Shown: positions 35,241-42,759 of the stretch, one piece after another
Layout: every line of letters begins with the position of its first letter
Numbering within the stretch: position 1 is the first letter of the stretch
Assembly: GCF_013141775.1 (NCBI RefSeq)
Contig: NZ_WHOB01000094.1
Coordinates: forward strand, 62,001 to 126,000
Direction: 5' to 3'
Source: Paenibacillus phytohabitans
Lineage (GTDB): Bacteria; Bacillota; Bacilli; Paenibacillales; Paenibacillaceae
DNA length: 64,000 nucleotides
Notes under the pieces: generated by a model
Database searches by the model: none
Told to the model about the DNA's origin: nothing
The model's input: only the letters and a program-made list of their open reading frames with translations
Position numbers and translations under genes: made by a program

Positions 35241-35331
35241 TCTCCACTTGGAACTGAATACATACATCGCTGCCTTGTTGAATGAATTCACTTCCTTAGT
35301 GCTGATATTGCACTAGAGCATAAAGACATAC

Positions 35332-35368
35332 AGAAACGGATACCGCCCATGGGACGGTATCCGTTTCT
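35332..35368. terminator. Terminator between the symporter and a Gfo/Idh gene
   Basis: 14-bp perfect stem AGAAACGGATACCG (35332-35345) with 35355-35368, loop CCCATGGGA, then CTTTG on the plus strand. The stem shares GAAACGGATACC with the hairpin at 45307. Confidence 0.75.
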
Positions 35369-35419
35369 CTTTGTAAGAATATTTCATTCATGAAGGGAGC
35401 TTATTATCTCCTGTGACGG

Positions 35420-36418
35420 CTACACCAGGCTGATTCTTTCCCGTTTCCGGGCAGATTCCAGGCAGCTCTCAATCAGCTTCATATTATGCACCGGGTCCTC
35501 TTCGGCGATCCAGGGCTTGCCGCTGAAGACTGCAGTGGCGAAATGATCCGCCTGCTGCACGTAAGGATTGGCTCCGAAGGCTTCCACCTGCCGGGGCTCT
35601 CCGCTGCTGCCATACACGAAGAACTGTGCATCGTCGAACCTGGCGTTGAACGGCATCGGGATTTCGATCCGGCCTTCTGTACCAAGCACCTCCAGCAGCT
35701 GGCGGTTATACGCCCACATGCCGCAATCGAAGATCAGGCTCCGCCCGCCGGGGAACTCCACCAGACCGGAGGCCATCATGTCTACATTATCATGCTCCGG
35801 TGAGAAGAGCGCCTGCACAGTTACGGCCTCCGGCTCTGTACCGAACAGCAGCCGCGCCGCTGTGAGCGGGTAGCAGCCGACATCATAGAGCGAGCCGCCT
35901 CCCCAGGCAGACTTGAAGCGGATATTGGAAGTATCCGTTGCATCGTTATAGGTAAACGTGCCGCGGATGGAGCGCAGCTCCCCGATCTCGCCGCCCGCTA
36001 TGATCTCCTGAAGCTCAGTGATCCGCGGATGATGGCGGTACATATAAGCCTCCGCCAAGTGAACTCCCGCCTTCCGGCAAGCCTCCACCATCCCGGCTGC
36101 CTCGCGGCTGTCCAGGGCAATCGGCTTCTCGCACAGGACATGCTTGCCTGCCTCTGCCGCGCGGATCACCCATTCATAGTGCAGATGATTCGGAAGCGGA
36201 ATATAGACCGCATCGACATCCGGATCGGCCAGCAGTTCTTCATAGCTGCCATAAGCCTTCTCAATACCGAACTCTGCCGCAGCAGCGCTGCTCTTCTCAA
36301 GCCCCCGGCTGGCAATCGCCGTTATCACTCCGGTCTCTGACTCCTGGATGGCCGGCATAACCGATCCTGTGGCGATCTGCGCGCAGCCCATAATTCCCCA
36401 ACGAAGCTTCTGTGTCAT
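35420..36418 (-). CDS. Gfo/Idh/MocA-family NAD(P)-dependent oxidoreductase
   Basis: 332 aa. N-terminal GIMGCAQIATGSVMPAI Rossmann motif, EKPIALDSREA with the family Lys-Pro, and the C-terminal domain with WGGGSLYDVGCYPLTAARLLF. The D-x-G-x-Y pattern suits the dehydrogenases acting on sugars or trans-dihydrodiols. ATG follows AAGGTGTATAACT. It sits 75 bp after a UbiA prenyltransferase gene on the same strand, so it may be the tail of that operon, but a functional link is not evident. Confidence 0.85.
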   Translation of the reverse strand: MTQKLRWGIMGCAQIATGSVMPAIQESETGVITAIASRGLEKSSAAAAEFGIEKAYGSYEELLADPDVDAVYIPLPNHLHYEWVIRAAEAGKHVLCEKPIALDSREAAGMVEACRKAGVHLAEAYMYRHHPRITELQEIIAGGEIGELRSIRGTFTYNDATDTSNIRFKSAWGGGSLYDVGCYPLTAARLLFGTEPEAVTVQALFSPEHDNVDMMASGLVEFPGGRSLIFDCGMWAYNRQLLEVLGTEGRIEIPMPFNARFDDAQFFVYGSSGEPRQVEAFGANPYVQQADHFATAVFSGKPWIAEEDPVHNMKLIESCLESARKRERISLV

Positions 36419-36492
36419 AGTTATACACCTTCCTTATATAAGTTCTTCCGCGTATACCCTATAAACACAATATCATAGAATCGGGTATATCT

Positions 36493-37458
36493 CTAAGCAG
36501 GCCATATGGAGACCCATATAACAGCTATACCCAGCACTATGATTCTTGCCGCGCTCATGAGCATGAAATTCTTGACGGACAGAATGAAGGTCGTACCTTT
36601 ATGCTGCTCCTGCTGGAAGCGCGCGATATTGCGGCGCAGCGGAATCAGTGTCAGCAGGAGCAGAAGCACCAGTACCGGATGAATGCCAAGCAGGACCAGC
36701 ACGATCAGATCCACAAAAGAAACATAGTAGAGCAGCTTGAACAGCAGCAGCGCATTTTTGCGTCCGATATACACAGGCAGCGTATACCTGCGGTTATCCA
36801 TATCATCCTCAATGTCGCAGATGTTGTTAGCCAGCATGATACCGGCAATCCCGAGGATGGCCGGTACTGAGAACCAGAACAGATACAGCACCTCAAGGAA
36901 ATTAATATGCAGACTGATCCAGTTGCCCTGAAGCAGGAGGGTCACCACCGCCTGATCCGAGTGAATGTAGGCCGAGATGAAGATAATGACGAAACCCATG
37001 AACAGGCCGGAGAACAATTCCCCCAGCGGCATCCGCGAAATCGGAATCGGCCCGAAGGAATACAGGATGCCGATCAGGAAGGACAATCCGCCGAGCAGAA
37101 ATACAATCAGTCCCGTCTGGGAGACCAGAGCGATCCCGCCGCCCGCCGCAAGTACAAGAAGAATGACGATCGTCGCCACCACCGTGCTTTCCTTCAGCTT
37201 GTAATGGACGACGGGATTATGGGTTTCGTATCCGTAGCCGTGGGTTTTTGCCGCTTTTTTGTAATCATAATAGTTGTTGATCGCCGTTGTTGCCATATCG
37301 AAGCTGAGGAGCGATACAAACATCAGCGCGAAGCGCAGGATATAGAAGTCCTCGAACCGGTATAAGGCATAGAGTGTCCCCAGCAGCAGCGGCAGCATAC
37401 TGGCTACCTTCGTAGGCAGCTCGACAAACTTGAAGAAAATTTTTAGATTCACGGCCAA
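36493..37458 (-). CDS. UbiA-family prenyltransferase (MenA-like), third gene of a Fur-box operon
   Basis: About 321 aa with eight or nine TM helices. First Asp-rich motif NNYYDYKKAAKTHG and second motif region NNICDIEDDMDNRR correspond to the two Mg-prenyl-diphosphate sites of the UbiA/MenA superfamily; the second is well kept (D-x3-D). It would transfer a polyprenyl chain to an aromatic acceptor in the membrane. No other menaquinone genes are adjacent, so a dedicated MenA role is not assured. Start is TTG 37458 or GTG 37452; AAGGAT lies just upstream. 27 bp after the beta-rich protein gene. Confidence 0.8.
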   Translation of the reverse strand: MAVNLKIFFKFVELPTKVASMLPLLLGTLYALYRFEDFYILRFALMFVSLLSFDMATTAINNYYDYKKAAKTHGYGYETHNPVVHYKLKESTVVATIVILLVLAAGGGIALVSQTGLIVFLLGGLSFLIGILYSFGPIPISRMPLGELFSGLFMGFVIIFISAYIHSDQAVVTLLLQGNWISLHINFLEVLYLFWFSVPAILGIAGIMLANNICDIEDDMDNRRYTLPVYIGRKNALLLFKLLYYVSFVDLIVLVLLGIHPVLVLLLLLTLIPLRRNIARFQQEQHKGTTFILSVKNFMLMSAARIIVLGIAVIWVSIWPA

Positions 37459-37485
37459 TCATCCTTATCTGTTAGATGCGCACTG

Positions 37486-38259
37486 TTACTTTGCAGAGGC
37501 TGTAACCGTCACCGGTGACCATTCGGCGATTACCGTCTGCCCGTGTGCGGATACGCTGCCCTCCGGTGTCAGATCCTTCTCGGTCATAATGCCCAGTGCA
37601 ATAGTGAAGCTGTTGAATTTAACCGGCACATTCTGCTCGCGGCGCACCTCTTGACCGTTCACAAAGAATACAGCCTCGTTTTTGCCCCGGTGGTAGGTAA
37701 TTTTGTAAGTATTGAATTCACGCGCCTTGAAGCCGGTATCTTCTGTGAAGATGCAGAAGTATTTGGTTCCCCCGGTCTCGGGTACTGTTACACCCGGAAA
37801 CGGCAGAATTCCATACACACTGGCATATTTATCGTTACCGGCGAAGAAATCGAGCGCGGCGCCTGTTGTGAAATCTAGTAAATTCAGCGAAACATAGCCG
37901 TCATACAGATCACCCGGCGCTGTCCCCTGCGTACGGGCACGGATCTGCAGCTCGAAGCTGATCTCCCCCTCTTCAGGCACTTCTACCGGCTGGGCCGAAT
38001 AATACATATGCTTGGCATTATCAAGAATCTGCACATGGTCGTTCTGGCGGCTCAGCTGAGCCCGCACATACAGATATCCATTACGTACAATCACTACAGC
38101 TTCCGGTTCACGGTAAGCCCAGAACGAGCCGTCAGGCAGCGTGAAGCCGCCGGTTCTCCAGACCTTACCCTCAGTCAGAATGGTATGAAAATCTCCGATT
38201 ACGGTTTGTTTGACCTCAGCCGGTTGCACTTCTTCACTAATTGGTTTGTTCTTGTCCAT
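37486..38259 (-). CDS. Uncharacterised beta-rich protein between two prenyltransferase genes
   Basis: 257 aa, no signal peptide and no TM helix. Alternating hydrophobic strands and aromatic-rich turns (GFTLPDGSFWAYREPEAVV, GDLYDGYVSLNLLDFTTG, YKITYHRGKNEAVFFVNGQ) suggest a concanavalin/jelly-roll-like sandwich of the kind seen in carbohydrate-binding or lipocalin-like proteins; I recall similar DUFs (possibly DUF6081) but cannot confirm. GGGAGAACCC precedes the ATG. It lies 38 bp after the first prenyltransferase and 27 bp before the second, so it is part of the same operon. It may bind the prenylated product; that is inference. Confidence 0.6.
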   Translation of the reverse strand: MDKNKPISEEVQPAEVKQTVIGDFHTILTEGKVWRTGGFTLPDGSFWAYREPEAVVIVRNGYLYVRAQLSRQNDHVQILDNAKHMYYSAQPVEVPEEGEISFELQIRARTQGTAPGDLYDGYVSLNLLDFTTGAALDFFAGNDKYASVYGILPFPGVTVPETGGTKYFCIFTEDTGFKAREFNTYKITYHRGKNEAVFFVNGQEVRREQNVPVKFNSFTIALGIMTEKDLTPEGSVSAHGQTVIAEWSPVTVTASAK

Positions 38260-38297
38260 GGGTTCTCCCGCTTTCTGTAATGTAGTAAATTCCGGTT

Positions 38298-39218
38298 TCA
38301 GACCAGTCCCTGAATGAGCAGTGCCACCGCCATGATCATCCCGCAGCGCACAGAGGCCCGCTGTGAGGCGCCCATGAGCGGCAGATAAGCGGCAGATGCA
38401 TTCTGCGGCTGCAGGTTGCGGTAGACATGTACCGGTGCAATGGCCGTCAGCAGGGCGAGCAGCGCATACACCGGCAGTACATCAAGCAGTACACAAACAA
38501 TAAGGGATGCATATGAGATATAGAGCAGTACATGAGAGAAAATCAATGCTCTGCGTTCGCCCCATACTACAACAAGCGTACGCTTGCCGGCCTGCTGGTC
38601 AGCTCTCCAGTGCAGGAAGTGGTGGTTGAACAGCAGCAGCGTTGTCAGAAGCCCGATCGGCAGAGACAGCAGGACAGGCTTCAGGCTGAATTCCCCGGTC
38701 TGAACGAAATAGGCGCCCAGAACAGGCATCAATCCGAACGCAAGGAAGATCGCAAGCTCACTGTAGCCCTTGCCGCGGTAGCCGAAGCGCAGCGGCGGGG
38801 CGACATAGAAATAAGCGATCAGCGCACCGCCGGCGACAAACCATAGTATCTCCCAGCCGCTGTACAGGCTAAGCAGTAAGCCGCAGGCGACCGCAACGGC
38901 CAGCAGGCCCCAGGTCAAAAGCGCAAACAGCGACTCGCGCATCATTCCTCCGGACAGGAAACCGGAATTCGTAGAGATGGCCTCAGGTGTATTATGCGCC
39001 TCCGTGTCGGTTCCGTTGCGGAAGTCCCATAAATCATTCACCATATTGGAGAATAAGTGCGCCGCAGCTGCTCCGACAAAGGTTATAACAAACAAAAACG
39101 GATGGAATACTCCCTGCCATACATATGCCCCGACCGTTCCCAGGACAACCGGTATGAGCATAACGGGAATAACTCCAAACCGTGAGGCTTTCTTAAAAAT
39201 CGTCCATTTTTCCATCAT
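38298..39218 (-). CDS. UbiA-family prenyltransferase (MenA-like), first gene of a Fur-box operon
   Basis: About 306 aa polytopic membrane protein. NDLWDFRNGTD is a classical N-D-x2-D-x4-D prenyl-diphosphate motif. The second Asp-rich motif is replaced by HHFLHWRADQQAGKRTL, which keeps a D-x3-G-K-R-T-L as in MenA. Start at ATG 39218 with AAGGAG upstream; a TTG at 39239 lies inside the ribosome site and is rejected. Its partner at 36493-37458 is only distantly similar, so the pair is not a recent duplication. A Fur-box-like palindrome lies 30 bp upstream. Confidence 0.8.
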   Translation of the reverse strand: MMEKWTIFKKASRFGVIPVMLIPVVLGTVGAYVWQGVFHPFLFVITFVGAAAAHLFSNMVNDLWDFRNGTDTEAHNTPEAISTNSGFLSGGMMRESLFALLTWGLLAVAVACGLLLSLYSGWEILWFVAGGALIAYFYVAPPLRFGYRGKGYSELAIFLAFGLMPVLGAYFVQTGEFSLKPVLLSLPIGLLTTLLLFNHHFLHWRADQQAGKRTLVVVWGERRALIFSHVLLYISYASLIVCVLLDVLPVYALLALLTAIAPVHVYRNLQPQNASAAYLPLMGASQRASVRCGMIMAVALLIQGLV

Positions 39219-39247
39219 GCCAAGGATTATCTCCTTCAATTATTATT

Positions 39248-39262
39248 TGATAATAATTATCA
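39248..39262. promoter_or_regulatory. Fur-box-like operator upstream of the prenyltransferase operon
   Basis: TGATAAT-A-ATTATCA is an exact 7-1-7 palindrome matching the B. subtilis Fur consensus core. It overlaps an AT-rich promoter region (TATAAT on the minus strand at 39269-39274, no good -35) and lies 30-44 bp before the start codon, a typical repressor position. Confidence 0.75.
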
Positions 39263-39390
39263 TTAAATTATTATACATCAAATTTCGACACTTTGGGGAG
39301 ATTTACGCTGCAAAATATTCCCTAATCGTGGTACACTATTATAGATGGTACTTATTTCCTATTAAGTCTTAAATATTAAAGGGGAGCATC

Positions 39391-41757
39391 ATGAAACTCC
39401 GCAAAAAAATATTTATCTTCATTGGCTTGGTTGCCGTGCTCGGGATAGGCGCTACCTACCTGCTTCTTCACATGATTCTGCTTAACCGTTTCGAGAAGCT
39501 GGACGAGGCGCAGCTGCAGCGCAACTTGACCAAAGCTGTGGCTTCCTATAATGAAGAACTGCAGGACATGAAGACCGGACTTCTCAATTACTCCGTGTGG
39601 GATGAAACCTACAGATTCATGGAATCTGTAAGAAATACCGGCCCGGCCTTATCCGGCGGTACTGCCCCCACCCCCAGCAGCTTTGACCAGACCACCTATG
39701 AAATCAACCGCTTCGATATGATCGCCCTGCTGGATTTGAACGGCAGTCCAATATATGGCGGCTCCTACGATCTGGCATTAGGAAGTGTTACCCCCCTGAC
39801 ACAGGAACAGCTCACTCTTTTCAAGCTGATCCACAGCCGTCTGCCTGCTTTCACCGGAACCGAAGAGAGCAGGAGCGGCGTTGTTATTCTGGATAAGGGT
39901 CCTATGCTGATCACACTCACGCCCATTGCCGGCAGCAGCAGTGACAAGCCGGTGATTGGCACGGCCGTTGCCGGAAGAATGCTGCATCAGGATGAGATTT
40001 CGCATATCTGGAAGGACACCCTCTCCACTATTCACGTGTCCCGCGCCACCTCTGCGCTGCTTGCGGAGAGCGGAGGCCAGCCGACCTGGACCCATCCGGT
40101 CTCAGACGGCATGATGTCGATTCATACGGCGGTGAATGATCTGTTCGGTGATCCGGGCCTGATCATCTCCCTGAAGGAGCCCCGGCAGCTCTACAATAGC
40201 GGACTGAAGTCCATAGGCACCTTCCGCATGCTCTATTTCATCTCCATGCTGCTGCTGCTTGCCGCAAGCATGCTTTTCGTCAACCGGTTCATCCTGGACC
40301 GGATGTCATCGCTGGTAAGAAATATCCGTGCTATCGGCAGCAGCAAGGATCTGTCTATCCGGATTCCCAGCACTGGACGGGATGAATTCGGCGAAGTGGA
40401 GGTTGAATTCAACCGGATGATCGATTCACTGGAACAGGTTCAGAACGAGCTGCGGCAGCAATCCCTGCTGGACCCGTTGACCCAGCTGCCTAACCGCTCA
40501 CTCTTTTTTGCCAAGCTGAATGAAGCCATCGCCGCGGCCAAAGGACTCAACCGGCAGATTGCCCTGGTATTTATTGATCTGGATCATTTCAAGACGGTGA
40601 ACGACACTCTGGGCCATGATTTCGGGGATGCCATCCTGAAGGAGACGGCCTTCCGGATCTCACAGGTTGTCGGCAAACACGATGTGGTCTCCCGGCTTGG
40701 CGGGGATGAATTCACCATTCTGCTCTCCGATGTCCCCGATGCCGGGAGCATTCATACGCAGCTGTCACGGATTCAGGAGGCTCTCTCTATGCCCCACCAT
40801 ATTAAAGGGCATCTTCTATATAATACGGCCAGTATCGGCATCAGCATTTATCCGCAGAACGGTGAAGATGCCGATTATCTGGTCAAACAGGCAGATCTGG
40901 CTATGTTCCATGTCAAGGAGACCGGCCGCAATAACATCTTTCTGTATTCAGAGGATCTTGAGGCAGGGATCCGGCGCAAGAAGGTCCTGGCCCAGCAGCT
41001 GCTCTCTGCCGCAGTGGCGAACGAGTTCGAGGTGCATTATCAGCCTATCCTTGGTGCAGGCACTTTACAGGTATCGAAGGTGGAGGCGCTGCTGCGCTGG
41101 ACCAGTCCGAGCTACGGAAGTATCTCACCGGCCGAGTTCATCCCGCTGGCGGAGAGCAGCGGCTCGATTGTCGGCATTGGCGGCTGGGTACTGCGGCAGG
41201 TCTGCTCCGATATGCGTGAATTCCGCAGCCGGGGGCTGGAGGTTACCGCTGCGGTTAATATCTCTGCCCTGCAGCTGATGCAGCCCGGCCTCCTTGAACT
41301 GCTGCTCGATCTGCTTCATGAATATGAACTGCCTGCTTCGAGTCTGGAGCTGGAGATCACAGAGAGCGTTCTGGTCTCAGGGGACAGCATCTTCCGGTCA
41401 CTGCAGCAGCTTAGAGCCCACGGCTTCCGGATCTCGCTTGATGATTTCGGCACAGGCTTCTCTTCCTTAAGCTATCTGCGCCGTTTCCCTGTCGATGTCA
41501 TTAAGATTGACCGTTCCTTCGTTTCCGAGATGTCTCCAGCCCCGCCGGGTGATGTGCTCGTCAAGGCGATTATTGAGCTAAGCCATAACCTCGGGCTGCG
41601 GGTCGTCTCCGAAGGCATAGAGCATCAGGAGCAGTTCGACATGCTGCGCGCGCTGGGCAGTGACGAGCTGCAGGGATACTATATCAGCAGACCTCTCCAG
41701 GTCACGGCACTTTATTCTTTTTTAGCGCAGAAAAATTACTTTCCGGAGTCAAAATAA
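39391..41757 (+). CDS. CHASE4-HAMP-GGDEF-EAL membrane protein (c-di-GMP metabolism)
   Basis: 788 aa. TM1 (IFIFIGLVAVLGIGATYLLL), a ~220-residue extracytoplasmic CHASE4-like domain (NYSVWDETYRFM is typical), TM2 (LYFISMLLLLAASMLFV), HAMP, GGDEF with LGGDEFTILLSD, and EAL with EALLRW, AVNISALQL, ELEITES, DDFGTGFSSL, IKIDRSF. Both catalytic sites look intact. AAGGGGAGCATC precedes the ATG. Divergent from the Fur-box operon, with only about 130 bp between. A 13-bp hairpin at 41808 follows. Confidence 0.9.
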   Translation: MKLRKKIFIFIGLVAVLGIGATYLLLHMILLNRFEKLDEAQLQRNLTKAVASYNEELQDMKTGLLNYSVWDETYRFMESVRNTGPALSGGTAPTPSSFDQTTYEINRFDMIALLDLNGSPIYGGSYDLALGSVTPLTQEQLTLFKLIHSRLPAFTGTEESRSGVVILDKGPMLITLTPIAGSSSDKPVIGTAVAGRMLHQDEISHIWKDTLSTIHVSRATSALLAESGGQPTWTHPVSDGMMSIHTAVNDLFGDPGLIISLKEPRQLYNSGLKSIGTFRMLYFISMLLLLAASMLFVNRFILDRMSSLVRNIRAIGSSKDLSIRIPSTGRDEFGEVEVEFNRMIDSLEQVQNELRQQSLLDPLTQLPNRSLFFAKLNEAIAAAKGLNRQIALVFIDLDHFKTVNDTLGHDFGDAILKETAFRISQVVGKHDVVSRLGGDEFTILLSDVPDAGSIHTQLSRIQEALSMPHHIKGHLLYNTASIGISIYPQNGEDADYLVKQADLAMFHVKETGRNNIFLYSEDLEAGIRRKKVLAQQLLSAAVANEFEVHYQPILGAGTLQVSKVEALLRWTSPSYGSISPAEFIPLAESSGSIVGIGGWVLRQVCSDMREFRSRGLEVTAAVNISALQLMQPGLLELLLDLLHEYELPASSLELEITESVLVSGDSIFRSLQQLRAHGFRISLDDFGTGFSSLSYLRRFPVDVIKIDRSFVSEMSPAPPGDVLVKAIIELSHNLGLRVVSEGIEHQEQFDMLRALGSDELQGYYISRPLQVTALYSFLAQKNYFPESK

Positions 41758-41807
41758 GCAGTAATTTTATAGGCAAGCTACCGGGTATATGATATGATAG
41801 GCAAGCT

Positions 41808-41838
41808 GATAACAGCACCCGCTCCGGGTGCTGTTATC
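41808..41838. terminator. Stem-loop after the CHASE4-GGDEF-EAL gene
   Basis: 13-bp perfect stem GATAACAGCACCC (41808-41820), loop GCTCC, complement 41826-41838. It lacks a clear T run, so it may act as a weak terminator or transcript-end hairpin. It lies 40 bp before the next start codon. Confidence 0.6.
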
Positions 41839-41877
41839 CTATGCGAACAATTATGAAAATTGGAGGCTTTAATTGTT

Positions 41878-42501
41878 ATGTCAGCGCAACCGCAAACAAC
41901 TCAATCCGTCAAAATTGTCACCGCCGACCCCAGCGCCATCGGCTTGTTCGGATTGGCTATCGTCACCTTGGTCGCTTCTTCACAAAAGCTCGAAATTACA
42001 ACAGGTCTAAGCTACGCTATTCCATGGGCTATCTTCCTCGGAGCCTTCGCCCAGCTGTTCGCATCCATTCAGGATGCCAAGCACAACAACACCTTTGGCA
42101 TGACCGCTTTTGGTGCCTATGCATTCTTCTGGTTCGGCATGGGCGCAAGCTGGCTGATCAAGCTCGGGGTATTCGGTACGGTGCTGGCAGAAGGCGTTGA
42201 TCCCAAGCAGCTCGGATTTGTTTTTGTAGGATATCTCGTGTTCACCCTGTTCATGACGCTCGGCGCCGTTGAAGCGAACCGCGTCCTGCTGGTCATCTTC
42301 ATTCTCATTGACTTCCTGTTCCTCGGCCTCTCTATGGATGCCTTCGGAGTCGCTGCAGAATTCTTCCACAAGCTGGCTGCCGTTGCGGAAATGGCTATCG
42401 GAATTGTATCGCTCTACGGCTGTGGCGCATCTGTGCTCAATGCTCATTTCGGACGTACTTTCCTGCCGATCGGCGCACCGCTGGGCATCTTCAAGAAATA
42501 A
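41878..42501 (+). CDS. Acetate uptake transporter family protein (GPR1/FUN34/YaaH, SatP-like)
   Basis: 207 aa, six TM helices. DPSAIGLFGLAIVTLVAS matches the N-P-[AS]-P-x-G-L-x-G motif region of the AceTr family, though the first residues read A-D-P-S-A. GAFAQLFASIQDAKHNNTFGMTAFGAYAFFWF is a conserved core. Proteins of this family move acetate or succinate with protons. Start ATG at 41878; GGAGG is 11 nt upstream. Flanked by hairpins on both sides, so it is monocistronic. Confidence 0.85.
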   Translation: MSAQPQTTQSVKIVTADPSAIGLFGLAIVTLVASSQKLEITTGLSYAIPWAIFLGAFAQLFASIQDAKHNNTFGMTAFGAYAFFWFGMGASWLIKLGVFGTVLAEGVDPKQLGFVFVGYLVFTLFMTLGAVEANRVLLVIFILIDFLFLGLSMDAFGVAAEFFHKLAAVAEMAIGIVSLYGCGASVLNAHFGRTFLPIGAPLGIFKK

Positions 42502-42545
42502 TTACAGGTTCAGGCTCAAGCTACTTGAGCTCCAATCTTAAGAGC

Positions 42546-42594
42546 AACGGATAAATACTTGCTGCCTTCGGGGCAGAAGGTGTTTATCCGTTTT
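42546..42594 (+). terminator. Terminator after the acetate transporter gene
   Basis: Outer stem AACGGATAAA/TTTATCCGTT with an inner CTGCC-TTCGG-GGCAG-like hairpin, followed by TTTTG. The AACGGATA stem is shared with other hairpins in the window. Confidence 0.75.
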
Positions 42595-42759
42595 GAATTT
42601 ACACGGCTGTTTGTTAGGTTTTTCCTTGCGCAAAGACGATAAAAATGACATGCTATAGAAACACCTACGACATATCTCGACATTTTTCTGCGGTGCAAGA
42701 ACCGCTTTTTATGAATAGCAAATCTACTGCTTTAATCTTTCGGGTATCGGAGGCAATCC

